A stretch of DNA of 64,000 nucleotides from Tenebrio molitor (GCF_963966145.1 NC_091047.1:5022001-5086000), one strand, 5' to 3'. Counted from the stretch's first letter, positions 44,724-57,329 are shown. Numbers and translations: made by a program. Notes: a model not told the origin generated them from the letters alone.

Positions 44724-45006
44724 CAGGGTGTTATTAAAAGTTGTACAGATATTTTAACCACGAGCTACTGGCTTCATGTAGAACTCGGAAAAAATATCTA
44801 AAAAATTCTATGTCAAAAAATAAAATGACATTTATTTTTTGAGCTACAAGATTTTTAAATTGCTTTTAGTTTTCTACGTTGTTCTACAACCTCGTAGGTA
44901 AAATTTTGGCACATTTTAAAAATACACCCTGTATATCATGTTTTATAAAATATAAAAAAATTTGACATAGAATTTTATTATCTGTACAACTTTCAATAAC
45001 ACCCTG
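44724..45006. mobile_element. MITE of the CAGGGTGT family, second copy
   Basis: 283 bp from CAGGGTGTTATTAAAAGTTG to CAACTTTCAATAACACCCTG with TA on both sides. The interior shares ACCACGAGCTACTGGCTTCA and the following sequence with the element at 13874, but the termini differ after the first 8 bp. Confidence 0.85.
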
Positions 45007-45009
45007 TAT

Positions 45010-46600
45010 AATCCACTATTATCACCAAGAGCATTTTTTCCTTTATTTTCTCTTCATTTTCTTCATCTTTTTTACCAATTATTTCGTTCTACACAATTCT
45101 CTTTAATTTCTTTGTTTCAATTCGCCTTAAATTGTTGAAGATTCTCTTTTAAACACCCAGACCTGCGCTCCCAGCCTCGAATACGCTAATTCCTCAGCAG
45201 TGCCATTGTTCTTTTAACGATTTATTATACGATGTGTCCCAATTAATTCCCCAACAGTGCGAACGCTGATGACCATAAAAACCCGATTAGACTATTCCGA
45301 AACTGTACTTTACCAGTTCGCAGTTATTAAATTAGCTTTTCAGATGAAACCCATCGAAAAGTCCATCTAGCTGTCACTCAGTCCGTTACAAATTTATAAT
45401 TCCGCCATTTCACAACGGTTGTTCCGTCGCCATCAAAACACGTAAAGAGTTAATAAATAAATAAATTACGAACTATCGCAATTAAAAAATACAATTCGTT
45501 CCGGAGGCGATTTGCGGAAAGCTCTGGTTCGTCCTGCTGAAGCGGTTTTTCTCGGTTACGCAAGCTGCGTGTCGGATGTTTGTGGGAATTTTTTCGGCAC
45601 AAAAGCCCCCCAAAAAAATTAATAACGAAGATTAATCAATCGGCTGTCGCCTCTTTTTCATCGACGCCCTCCAATTACGGCGGCGTTAATTGCACTTCGG
45701 CCAATAAAATTGATTTTATTTGTGAAATAAATTAACTGTCAGCCAGTGATCGAAAATCGGCGGCCTTGATCCCGGCTGCCTTACGGTAATATCCGGTTTG
45801 GGCCGTTTCCGGTCGATTGTCGATTGTGTTCGATTTGTCGAAATCACATTCGCGACCCATCTTGCTCATTGGCGAGGATAAATGGACGGATAAACGGCCG
45901 ATCCAGTCGGAATTATCGCTAAGTGGTGTAGAGCTGGTGAATTTGTGCAGATTGAAATTGATGCGGAGTCGATGAAATAATTACAACGTGGCAGGATGAA
46001 AGCGACAAAAGCGACAAAAATGGATTTCTCTGCGATTTGCATAACGCCAAACATTTTTTAATCGATCGAATTACGCCGGATCGATGTACCAAACACTTTT
46101 ACTTTCACTGGAGCCGTGAAAAGTGCAGATTCTGCCAAGCATGAAGTGGAGTGACAGGTGTGAAGAGAGCAAGATCGGACAGAAGCTGCGATTGCAGATA
46201 ACGACGTGCAAGGAAAGAAAGTGAGGGTTTTGAACGAGATAAACACTAAAAACGGTTTTGTAGCGTGGGGGGTCACGCTCTTTGATGTGTACAAAGTTTG
46301 GTTTGCTTCTCCCGTTCTTCATTTTTAATACAATTTTGAAAATCACTTTTGTCAATCAAAAATATTGTTAGGAAAATCTTTAAAAGTGAGTCGCTTAAGT
46401 CAACTTCCTTCGTGAGACCTTCTAAAACAAACCTGTAATGAACTAATGCCCATCTGACCAGCATCAGCTTTTTTAAATCACCCTGTAGATGCAGCCGCAA
46501 TAAAATTAACATTTCCGACACGTTACACTACTTTTTTATAATTTTCGACTATAACTTAGCTTCTTTTTTGGGTTTTCGATTTCTTTAATTTTATACAAAA
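45010..46600. other. Noncoding stretch
   Basis: No gene supported. TTAATTAA/AATTAC-rich parts around 45640-45740 resemble conserved noncoding DNA near developmental genes, which is only an impression. Confidence 0.3.
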
Positions 46601-46623
46601 TAGTTATTTGTATATCAAGGATA

Positions 46624-46714
46624 CGAAATCGTTCTTTGACGAACCGAGAGAAAAATTGTCGCCGAGGCCGTTTAGGCCGAGGCAAGACAATCTCAAGGTC
46701 GTCAAAGGATTTCG
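46624..46714. repeat. Imperfect long hairpin (H5)
   Basis: CGAAATC pairs with GATTTCG, TTTGACGA with TCGTCAAA, TTGTC with GACAA, and the tip carries GCCGAGGCC twice in a mirrored setting (CCGTTTAGG). A separate TGCACACAACATTTTGTGTGCA-type palindrome follows at 46725. Confidence 0.65.
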
Positions 46715-46749
46715 CAGCCACGGTGCACACAACATTTTGTGTGCAACCG

Positions 46750-49000
46750 AAAATTTGTAATTATAAAATGAACACGTAAAAAACAATTTTCTAGAACTAT
46801 CTAGTGAAGAAAATAAATAAATAGCGACTACAAAATTCTATCAGAATTTTTTATCATGTCACTACTCAGCCCCTTTCGTTTTCTTCTTTCATAAACCAAC
46901 AATATTTTTCCTATCTTCATAACGTCTTTCTTCCGGTTAGCTGTTCAGAACTTTTACAAAAGAGTATTTCCTTTGCTGTTTTCTTCACCTTTTTTATGTG
47001 TTCATTCTGGTTTACCTTTTTTTTCATTTTTTCATATCTTCATTTCCTTAAATTTTCTCAGCTTCTTTATTTTCTCTTTTTGGAATTTTGAAATCTTCGA
47101 ATTTTGAATTTTACAGGAGTTTTTTTTTTATAATAAAAAAGTTAACAATACTCGTAAATACTAAATTTAAGCGGATTCACCCCGTAGATGCAGCCTCGCA
47201 AGGGATTGATTTTACTTTCATTTTTGTCTTTCCTTATTCTTCAAAACCACATTTTTGGAAAGAAGATTCTTTCCTACAATTTTTCGCGCACTTTTTAATC
47301 ATCTCTGACTTTTCTTTCAAAATGTACCCATTACGGTCTTCTGACCCTTTTTTATTTTTTTAAATTACATTCAAGATCTCTGTGCAATTTAATTAGATAT
47401 CTTTTAAATTATCCGCTATTCATTTCCTTTGTATCTTCGATAACTATCGCAAACAATGGGTAAATTTCGTCGGCGTCGCTTTTTGCGAAGTCACCCTGTA
47501 GATACGATCTCCGCCTGTCGTCTCAACTTTCTCCGGATTGTTTGCCCATTTCGGCCGTAAATATCGACCACGATAAATAAACAAATGATCTGATCAGGTG
47601 CCCAGCCCACTTTAGAAACCAGAGAAAGTCACCTGCACTTGAGCTTCACGTCAACGATCTCGTGGAACGGATGCAAAAGAAACGCCGCGGTACACAATTA
47701 ACGCAATTACTTGAAATAAATCCATCAATTGTGGAAAGAATTGTTTTAATTAAGTCGTCATTCCATTGAGAATTCTACGAGTGAACGATTTCCACAACAA
47801 TCGAACCCTTTACCCATCGCGGCTATTATCGACGCGTGTAATTAATGAACGTCTGGAAAGGATGTCTTCATTTTCTCGAAGAAACGTTTCAATTAGTGCA
47901 ATCTGTGGCAAAAGCGTGAAAGGATTCTTCGATTTTTTCGAGAGGCCAAGTCGCACTTTGATTATGCAAATTACGTAAACTTTCAATAATGATGGGAAGT
48001 GGATGATCACTTTCGATTTCTTTGTTAGTGGTTGATTAGCACTTTGTTGCGAATGCAGCATCCGACAAGAAGACAAGAAGAAGAGAAGAGACGGTCATCG
48101 TGTTTGAACTTTTTCCAAAATGACACTCGGCAAATACTTCCTTGCCTGAGAAAATTTCACGCGATTATTTATTTTTGTCACTCTTCTGCAATTCAAAAAG
48201 ACAAATCCTTCGACAATTTCTTCGTTGGTAAAGATTACAAAAGCAACTTGATGAATTCCTTACAAATTCCATTATATTAACTTCGAGAAAGCCATTTGTA
48301 ATAAATTGGACAAGCTGCAAGACAAGCTTCTCTTAAGAAACGAAGCGAAGACCTCAACTCCTGCACACTTAATGGAAAATTGCAATCAACTGAAAACACT
48401 ATTCTGAAATCATTATAAGTAATTTGAAGGCGGCTAAAAGCGCAAGTTTTGCGATTATGGTCTACTTTGCAATTCCTTCCACTTAACGGTCGCACTGTAG
48501 AAGACATCTTCTCCGCATGTACCGAATTTGCAAGGAAAGTGCAGGAATGTCGACCACTCGAGGAACATTTTTTACTGGAAATGCAGGGAAATGGACAAAT
48601 TTCGATTTTGCATTAACAATAAAAGAGTCACGGCTGGCCTTGCTGACCTTTTACATATCAAGATTTTATAAGAGCATCTGATTAGGTTGTTTGCACAGTT
48701 GGAGATGTTTGCAGAATCATTTTAAAATCACTTAAAATTCTCTTAGGGGCACCACACTGGCAGTGAATTAGTTTCATGCGTCACGCTAAAATCGTCACGC
48801 TCAAATCGTCAGGCTCGCGCCAGAGAGAAACCAGAATTACAAAATGTATTTGTTACGACTAGGAAAGCATCTGTATAAGGCAGACAACGCATCGAACAAC
48901 AACGTCCATCCAGTCTTTATCGACTTTCACTTAAAGGAAACTGTGAAATTCTGATTCTTCACTTCTTCCGAAGAGTTCCACAATGTTTTTCTCGCTGCGT
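46750..49000. other. Noncoding stretch
   Basis: No gene supported. It contains two isolated CACCCYGTAGATGCAG/ACGAT motifs (47178, 47493), also found at 46480, possibly ends of a repeat. Confidence 0.35.
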
Positions 49001-49004
49001 TTTT

Positions 49005-49132
49005 AAAAAAGTGAATCTGTCCGGCAGGAAGGACCAATTCCTGCAGCGCTTATCCAATTCCTGCAGCGCTTCGACAGTACCGTAAGTCGTGGCAATTTCC
49101 ATAAAAAAGTGAATCTGTCCGGCAGGAAGGAC
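49005..49132. repeat. Nested local duplications
   Basis: A 30-bp segment with GTGAATCTGTCCGGCAGGAA occurs at 49005 and 49103. Between the copies, CCAATTCCTGCAGCGCTT occurs at 49034 and 49054. Confidence 0.85.
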
Positions 49133-49914
49133 GACAGTGGCGCTTCCGGCTGGATTCCCTCCGTCCACGAAGTGCGTTGATCGCGAGCGAACGGACGTTC
49201 ACTTGAATACATTACAACTGAACTTTATAAACAGTGTGTACATCCAGAGATGAATTAAAACACGCACCGCCATGGCGCATACGTTACCGCCGAAGAAGCG
49301 GCACATAAATAACGCAACCTGATATTGCCATAACTGTTATCCGACATCGACGTTATCCCATCAAGCTCAATTTTCGAGCGTGTTATGTAAACGTAAACAC
49401 GCACCGACACCGTCCCCGAGACAAATATTTTAACTGTCGCCGCGCCATTTACATAATTCCGTGTAATGGGTCAGTTAACTCTAATTATTCGATAATTAAA
49501 TTTGTTAGTTTACATCTTCCCATGGAACACCGGCAAAAACGGATTTTTTGCGATCGTCCATCGTCGCTAATTAATTTCCCAGGAAGTTTACTGTTGCGGT
49601 ACCGTTAGCCGAATCTGACCGGTGTGCGCCACCCTTAAGCCGGTGCAGTCGCCGACGAAACTAATGCACGACACGAATTTGCCTAACGGATCCGACACGC
49701 GATCATTTCCTTATTGATTTACTCTCGACTCGCCTCCATCAATTCTCACATAACTAAGCTGTTTGTACAATTTTAATAAGCTGGGAACAACATGATCCGC
49801 AATTATAGGGAATCCTATATCGATAAATAACGACCGCGTGACGTTACCCTCTGGATTCTTGTAATCGCCGGCCTTGAACCCCACAAATCAGCTTAACTAG
49901 CGAAAATACAGAGT

Positions 49915-50665
49915 TTGTACGAAGCTATCATCGACTAGCGTCCGCTGTGCCAGCGCCAATCGCACTAGTGACCTTTCGGTGGCTAAAAATTGTTCGTATG
50001 ACTCTATCAACGACTGGCGTCTAGTGTGACATTTCGTACTGGATAAAACTTGTTGGTCCAACTCTATTACGGACTGGCGCCGCTGCGCCAGTCGCATTCC
50101 TGACCTTTCACATTGGGTAAACATCGTTGGTGTGACTCTATCAGTGACTGGCGTTCGAAATGACAACACCAGTCGCACTCGTGACCTTTCGTATTGGGTA
50201 AGAACTGTTGGTGTGATCCTATCAGTGACTTGCGTTTGATGTGACAACGCCAGTCGCTGTCGTGACCTTTTGCATTGGCTAAAAATTGTTGGTATGGCTC
50301 TAGCAGCGACTGGCGTCTGGTGTGCCAGATGCAGGCGCATTAATTTCGCACTGGATAAAACTGGCGTTTGGTGTGGCGCGCCAGTCGCACTGGCGACCTT
50401 CCGCATTGGGTAAAAATTGTTGGTGCGACTCTTTTAGGGACTGGCGTTCGGTGTGGCGCGCCAGTCGCACTGGCAACCTTTCGCATTACGTAAAAATTGT
50501 TGGTGCGACTCTCTTAGGGACTGGCGTTCGGTGTGGCGCGCCAGTCGCACTGGCGACCTTCCGCGTTGGGTAAAAATCGTTAGTGCGACTCTTTTAGCGA
50601 CTGGCGTTCGGTGTGTCGCGCCAGTCGCACTGGTGACCTTTCGCACTGATTAAAAATCGTTGCTA
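49915..50665. repeat. Minisatellite, about 80-bp unit, nine to ten copies
   Basis: The landmark CTGGCGTTYGGTGTG recurs at 50361, 50441, 50521 and 50601 (exact 80-bp steps) and in more diverged form at roughly 49935, 50014, 50073, 50147, 50228 and 50310. Each unit carries GACTGGCG facing CGCCAGTC, followed by GCACT...GACCTT and GTAAAAATTGTTGGTG. Copies are most alike at the right and decay to the left. Confidence 0.9.
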
Positions 50666-50669
50666 CGAC

Positions 50670-51500
50670 CTCTCCAATTGGTAAATCGGCAATTAGCGGC
50701 CAAATCGTTGTTGCAAGTCGTCTCCGGGGATAATTGTATAAAAATTGCTTTGAACTTGCGAACTCCAGTCATGAGAATATGTCGAGGCATGTAAGAGTCG
50801 CCGACAACCCATTGAAAGTACGTCAAATTAAGATCCATGACAGGTTCATTCGTGGTATACTTGGAACGTGCACCAAATCATTTCCTTTCTCTTCGAGTGC
50901 CGCTGGCATACAAATCGCGACGATTTTCCTTTTTCGGCAATACGCAAATCGATGCACCAGACTTGCATCGGGGGTAAATGGGAAAATGAAAATCTCGATC
51001 TGTCCGGAATTTTAATTGACTTTTTGCATAAAGTTTCTCGACGGGTGCGTGTCGACAATTTGAGAATATTTATGTCGAGATTTTGTCGAGTTTCTGATTT
51101 GGTGTTGCGACTACGAAAAATATGTAAATGTATTGGCCAAGATGCTCAACAAAACGGTTGCTCGGCTCGAGTAAATCCGCTAAGCGATACACTTTTTTTG
51201 GGTGAGTCGTAATTTTGATCAACATCTCAAGTCAAGATTCCAACTGGATTATTGAAAGTACAAATGCGATCATTTAGGATTTGACTTAATCCGGAAAGTT
51301 GATTTGCACTTGGTGGCATTAGGTGACCCATAAATTTAATAACACATCAATTGTACTCAAAAGGAGCACAGAGTAGACGATTCATAAAAGGATTGATGTA
51401 ATTCTGATTCAGATCCTTTGATTATTCAACTATAGAGTGTTTAACCTACTTGGAAAAATATTCCAAAATGTATTAACAAATTATCCAACCCTTCGTTGCA
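50670..51500. other. Noncoding stretch
   Basis: No gene supported; open frames here overlap on both strands. Confidence 0.35.
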
Positions 51501-51502
51501 TG

Positions 51503-51620
51503 CAGTATAGGTGTAGGATTTTCTCATGGGCTATGAGTCACATCTGGTTTATCGCTCCGCCTTCGCGCCTAGATTTACAAGGTCACAGCCCATGACAGAA
51601 TCCAATACCTCTACTATACT
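51503..51620. repeat. Imperfect long hairpin (H8), related to H9
   Basis: AGTATAGGTGTAGGATT...CTCATGGGCT pairs with AGCCCATGACAGAATCC...AATACCTCTACTATACT, with a GCTCCGCCTTCGCGCC tip region. The stem sequences recur at 61876-62142. Confidence 0.8.
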
Positions 51621-52474
51621 AATTTGTTTGTTAAACTTACGCTAAAATCGTAATTAGCAATTTCAAAAATCTGAGTGCACACATTTTTGATTTAGAGGAA
51701 TAATAAAAAGAAGACCCTAAAGTACCTAATTTTTTTCCTAAGTTCCTCGGATTCTAATTTGTGGTACTTGGGGTACTACCTTGTAACGCACCTACATTCT
51801 TATCCACTCCAGATTGTTTATTCACGAAATACTTTTCTACCTTTGATTTCCGCAAAATGAATTCCAATTGCTCAATTTGATTTCACGCATTTTGCCGACA
51901 AAAACCTTGCGAAAAATATTCCAATTTCTACCAATATTGGTCACTTCTGGTCTGTTCCGCCTCTGCGACTCATCGATTAATCGACTGAGCTTCTGGCCTG
52001 ATCGATTAAATCCAAGCGTGCTAACCAATTTCCAAAACCTTTCGTCGCGTTAAAAAATTCCCAAGACCCGTCCAAGAAGTGAAAATCAACCTTGTCCCAT
52101 CGGCACGGTACCCCATCGTCGACCCCTCGCTTGCGTGCTTTGTTTTGAATAATTGCCACGGCAATTGCACATATCCCCTTCTCCAGGCTTTGTGTTCACG
52201 AGGCGAAACCTCTTCCTGAGCAACCTCATTTCTATATCTTGAAGAGAGTACCGTTGCAGTTCTTCGGCGGCAGCATCGCAGATGCCCATGGTCGCACGAC
52301 AGAAGAAGAGATTGCTCAGCGTTTGTTTTGTGTGCGTCGATTGTTTCCTCTACGCCTACTTTGACTGATTATATTTGTTTTCGCCGGACGATTCAATCGA
52401 AGTGATGTGACGATTGTTGTGGTTGCGATTAATTGGCAGTGCGGCCCCCGATTTGTGATCGATTCTTCAACGGG

Positions 52475-52555
52475 ATGAACAAGATCTGCACTTTTATCAA
52501 AAGCGACTACGACAAGCAGAAAATGCTGCTGCTGCCGGACATTTCTATCCCCCAG
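52475..52555 (+). CDS. Candidate first coding exon of a long-intron gene
   Basis: An ATG opens 27 codons (MNKICTFIKSDYDKQKMLLL, then PDISIPQ), ending CCCAG before GTATTT, a usable donor in phase 0. The preceding 150 bp is GC-richer and could be a 5' UTR. No family recognised, and no next exon seen before the window ends. It could be an alternative start of the same gene as 33172-33234, or independent, or chance. Confidence 0.3.
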
Positions 52556-52559
52556 GTAT

Positions 52560-53600
52560 TTACCGCAATTATTGTTATCGCTCGATTTGCATAACGCATA
52601 GGTGTTTTCCAACTGGTTGTTTATTTACAGGCCTTGTTGATTAATGTTGTGGGATGAACGGTGCAATTAAATCTCACAAATAAATCATCCCGCGAATCAA
52701 TCACCCCCAACGAAAAATCCAAGCTTTCCAACCGGATATCCGAGCGAAACCATGTTTGTTTAAATTTCAATTCGTAAACGGTTTCGCCTTGATTGTTCGA
52801 ATAATTATGAATAATGCACCGTGCTCTTGAAATCCCATTTGTTCAATTTTCATCGGATTCGGTGGAAATCGCCCACATCACGATTTTTTCCGCTCACGAC
52901 AACTTTCGTTCAATCGCGCGATTTAAATGGAAATTCATGTAACCAATTAGAATAAGTCATTAATATCGAGCCTTTCTAAAAATAAAAACAGATCTGTATC
53001 TGTCAGTGGGCATGACCCGGTGGAACGACACGCTTAATTACAGGTGTTATCGCAATAAATTTGAGAAAAAGTCGCTTAATCATGGGTTGGATTACGTCTG
53101 GTTTTTGACACTTGGTGCCAGAGCGACAGATGTCTCAAAACGGAAATGGCGTTCTTGTTTGGTGCAATAATTGCGCTTAATTTATTTTGTTTCGTTTTAA
53201 TGGAGTTAAGTGTAATTTATATGCAATAATTGCCTCGAATTCGCTGCAGACAGATACCGTTCTCTTATGTTGGTATAATCGCTCCTAATTACACAAATCG
53301 CAGTTTTACCGTCACCCCTAGAAAGGAATTGTGATGATTTATGCATCAGGGGATTTTAATGCAACTGGTGGTGGTAATTATCGAATAGTATTTATGTTTG
53401 TTGAGGGATCAGTGCAGCGTTTCGGCAAAGACGATCCCCTCGTCAGGACACTGGTGGCGAACTGCACGCGTCTATTCCAATAATTTTTTCAACCATGTTG
53501 GACGAATTCTAAAAAAAAATGTACTAGTTGTGGATGCTTTCCAAATGGCAGATGCAGTTTATTTCATAATAATTTAGATTATTTCTCAAATCTAAGGTAC
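52560..53600. other. Noncoding stretch
   Basis: No gene supported. AT-rich with TTAATTA-type motifs; consistent with an intron or cis-regulatory DNA, not proven. Confidence 0.3.
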
Positions 53601-53603
53601 TAA

Positions 53604-53973
53604 GGTCTGTCTCAATTCTAAATTTCCACCAACACTGCATTTTACGTTGGAAATACAACCGGCAACACTGTCTGGTGAAAAATGCGTCAGATTGTATTTG
53701 TTAGGTTATCTGTCAATTTCCGTTTTTACAATTCAAAATTTTGGAATAAAGAAAAAGAAGGAAAACCTTTTTTTTTTTAAATGCAGCAAGTAAGTAGGTA
53801 GAAAATCAAATTCTAAAAGCAAAATAAACTAATGAACTAATTTTAATGTTTTCGAATCATGTTTATAAAATAATTATATTGCCAACTTTGGTTATAAGAA
53901 TCCCCAATTTAGAAATATTTTTATTTTGCCAACATAATTCAACAGGTGGTGGAAATTTAGAATTGAGACAAAC
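53604..53973. mobile_element. Inverted-repeat element
   Basis: GTCTGTCTCAATTCTAAATT...TCCACC is matched by GGTGGAAATTTAGAATTGAG...ACAAAC. About 370 bp, noncoding. It directly abuts the next element. Confidence 0.7.
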
Positions 53974-54345
53974 TATATAGTGTATTCACGATGAATGTGG
54001 ATAAGAGGTGGATGTGATTTATTTTTCTCTTGTTGAATAAAGTGACTCAATTTTATATTTTTTTCTGTCAGAAATATGACATGACTCTTCCAACATTCAA
54101 ATTTGAACAATGTTGTCTAATTTAATTTCATTAAAAAATCCAATCACGTATTATTTAATTGTGATTCAACTCGAAATATGTTCAAGTTGGCAACGATGTT
54201 ACCGTTTCCGTCACATGTCAACCTAACCTAACACGAAAGCTGTCAGTTTCTATTAGGAAATTTTATTTGTTCTGTAATTACTACCAACAATGTTACCAGA
54301 TGTCATAGCTATCTCTTATCCACATTCATCGTGAATAGACTATAG
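53974..54345. mobile_element. Inverted-repeat element
   Basis: CTATATAGTGTATTCACGAT...GAATGTGGATAAGAG is matched by CTCTTATCCACATTC...ATCGTGAATAGACTATAG. About 372 bp, noncoding. Confidence 0.75.
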
Positions 54346-54349
54346 GTAT

Positions 54350-56980
54350 GTGAAATACAAGACATTTTATTTTGAAAAAATCAAAAACAACATTCACTTA
54401 GATCACGCCAAATTGGAAATGTTGCAGTGGAAGCTAAAAAGCATCACACTTTCGTTTTTAATTTTGTGTTTATTTGTTTTTTTTTTTTAGATAGATAAAA
54501 CTTAAACAAAAGAAATTAATATCCACAAATAATTGTTAACGTGATTTGAACATTGTCTAATTAACCCTGATTTAAAATTTAAACAAGGAGAGACTTTTTG
54601 CTGAGAGATATTTAGAGCTTTTTTTAAGTTGTGCTACTTCTGTTAAAATCAGTAAACTTTGTTTTTGATTAATGGCGCGTTTCGTCAAACCATCATCAGA
54701 ACTTTGTTTGATTTGTTTTATTACGTTGATGAAATAAAATCTTGACGGTTTTCAAAATTGGGTAACATTAAAAAAATTCAGTTCGTTGTAAATTGGTTTA
54801 ACTTTTTTTTTCAATAAAGTATTCAACGTTTTTATTTATTTTCGTATTTTCTAAGATGTTTGGAATTAAGGAAAATCTTATGTTTTTACTTTATTTCTTT
54901 TTATATCTTTTTCATCAAGGACTTATAATCTATTCTTATAAATAAAATTAAAAAAAAATCTGCATTTTAACACGTAGCAGAGTTTGTTAAATGAAACGTT
55001 TTTTCTATTTGAATTTTTAACGAAAAAGCGTTACAAATTGATTTAAAATTTGAAAATTTAGAGGAGAAAAAATCTTGAAAAGCGTTTGCGAATTTTGCAA
55101 AATGTTATAAGTAGCGAAAAGTTTCATAAATTGGCGAGTTCTTTCACTGGTTAAAATTAACACACGTATTTCAGATACACCCTGTATGTATCGGATGTTT
55201 TTTCTCCTCAAAATTCGCGTTGAAGAGTGAATTGTGAACGTACCACGGATTACAGACCACGGATGCACGGATCAGCTGCTTAAATCTAACCTCACTTTTT
55301 GCGTTGTTTGTGTTTTCTGTTTTTACTGTGCAGACTATCATTGTACATTGTATAAATGATCTGTTACAGAAGAAATTATAAGAAGAATGTTCAAAGAAGT
55401 GTTATCTTTTATTGTTTAATTTATTACAACTAAAACTGTAATAACAGCTGTTGGAAAACAGTAGTGGTGTCGCTTTCTTGATAAGGTAAAGTCAACACAC
55501 ATAAATCAACACTGCTGACGTCATCCTCGACAGACCATCACTTGGTCGAGATTTTTTTCTTCCTATTGTCACAAATGAAGAAAAACTTTTTGCGATATTT
55601 ACACTAACGGTAAATAATTTCATCGATTGGCTAAGTTCGAGTGAAGATATTTTTCGGAGATCAGAAGAATAGGTCCCCAAAATGAAGACACTCGGATCGC
55701 CTCTGCCAGAACCTGACTTAAAATATGACAACAAATATTTATTTTATTATTTTCGTTATTTACGACCATTTTACGACTTAGTAGTAAAGAAGGTAATAGT
55801 CTCGGTCGAGTCGATTGTATTACAGAACCAGTAAAAATAAAACCACAAGTGTAAAAACGCATCTTTACCGCTATCCATTGAACGTGAAAAGTGATCGTCC
55901 ACGAGGGGTTGCCCGTGGTAATTAAGTGGGCGTAACTGTACATTTCTTTTAATTAGCGCAGGAGCAAAAACGGTCGTAAAATCGATCAAAGAAGAAAACA
56001 TGTGTATGAGATATCGGCGATCTAGAAAAAACCCCAGCTAATTTCTCAATTAATTTTTTTCCGCCCAATCGGCCGACGATTTATGACAATAATTAAAAAT
56101 TAGCGTTTCGTGGGCCGCTCTATAAATTTAATTAGCGTTAATTACCCACAAAAATGATTGTTCGGTGCGTTACGCAAAGCGCAGATTTCGTTGCGTCGCA
56201 CCGATCGGCCACCGAAGATTTATGCATCCCAATTAAGCCGCGATCACAATCTCTGACGAAAACCGGAGATATTCAAAAAATATTCAACCCACTTCTGTAA
56301 AAATCCGTATGCAGCGGGCGTAATCTCCGAACGTGCTGCATTCCCATTAACCCAAATCCGTGGCTGTCCAAGCACATCTCCTCTTCTTCTTCGCGTTGCG
56401 AAAACGAGCAGGACAAGGCCGCCACATGCAAAGTCACAACTGTGCTGTCAATTACCGAAATTGCATAACCCGTAAACCGACAGCTGTCCGTTTTATTAGC
56501 CATAATTGAAGGCATTATCCCGGCTCGTATCGAAAAACTGTTCTTTCGTTTTATCGCGGCTTCCGCGAACGACTCCGCTCGAAAAAACCCCCGGCACCGT
56601 TAATGACCGACAGAAATTCCCTAAATGCTCCAGTGCTGCCAACGACGAGAGCGCGCCAACTGTCAAAGTCGCGGCCGTAAACATGGACGCACGACCATTA
56701 TCACGTGATCGAGGCTGTTAAATCGCTGAAATATTTGCTCGGATCTGTTGTGGAGAGCCTGTCAAGCGCATTCCTTTTTAGTGAATTCAATGTAATTTAT
56801 ATTACACGCTCGAGAAATCTTATCTTGCATGCAGATAAAATTCAAATCAGTTGAAGCGCTCCATTCATGGCGCAGGTTCCGGTACCACCACCCAATTTTG
56901 CAATTTCGAATCTTGCTCCAGCTACCACAAAACACAAATATTTCAAAAGTAGGTGCCGCGGTTCAGAGGTCTACCTGCTT
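54350..56980. other. Noncoding stretch
   Basis: Contains the related fragment of the 35297 element at 55212-55335 and a CACCCTGTA motif at 55178. Otherwise no supported gene. Confidence 0.35.
55212..55335. repeat. Partial copy of the 35297 MITE
   Basis: Shares GCGTTGAAGAGT, CCACGGATTACAGACCACGG and CTAACCTCACTTTTTGCGTT with 35302-35410, with a small insertion and without the right inverted repeat. Confidence 0.75.
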
Positions 56981-56990
56981 TCGTTTTTAC

Positions 56991-57155
56991 ACAGGTACCA
57001 CATTTACTCCTGACCTGAACACACTTGATGCATCTCGCAGACGCGTACCAATTTCTTCTGGTACAATCTGGTTCGTTTTTACCAGGTACCACATTTGCGT
57101 ACTCCTGGGTACACACTGGGTGCATCTCCCAACTTCTCTGGTACAATCTGGTACC
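56991..57155. repeat. Tandem duplication, about 80-90 bp
   Basis: CAGGTACCACATTT...ACTCCTG...GCATCTC...TTCTCTGGTACAATCTGGT-like order occurs twice, at about 56993-57075 and 57080-57154, with several substitutions. Confidence 0.7.
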
Positions 57156-57329
57156 CACAGAGTTTGTCAGAATCGAGCCAGATTACGATACCGATCCGGT
57201 ACTACCTTCCTCGATGGAAAACTGTTTATTTACCGAGCTAGCCGTTTCACTTATCACCAACAAAATCTTTATAACCTCGTTTCGAGATTTCCTAAGACAT
57301 ACTTGTTGCATTACTAAGTGAGTGGTGAC

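Noticed and set aside
49897..50406. 169-codon minus-strand open frame
   Set aside because: It runs through the 80-bp minisatellite; 80 is not a multiple of 3, so its repeats are read in rotating frames and no domain is visible.
56829..57317. 162-codon open frame
   Set aside because: Starts at TTG and crosses a local tandem duplication; competing frames are equally open.
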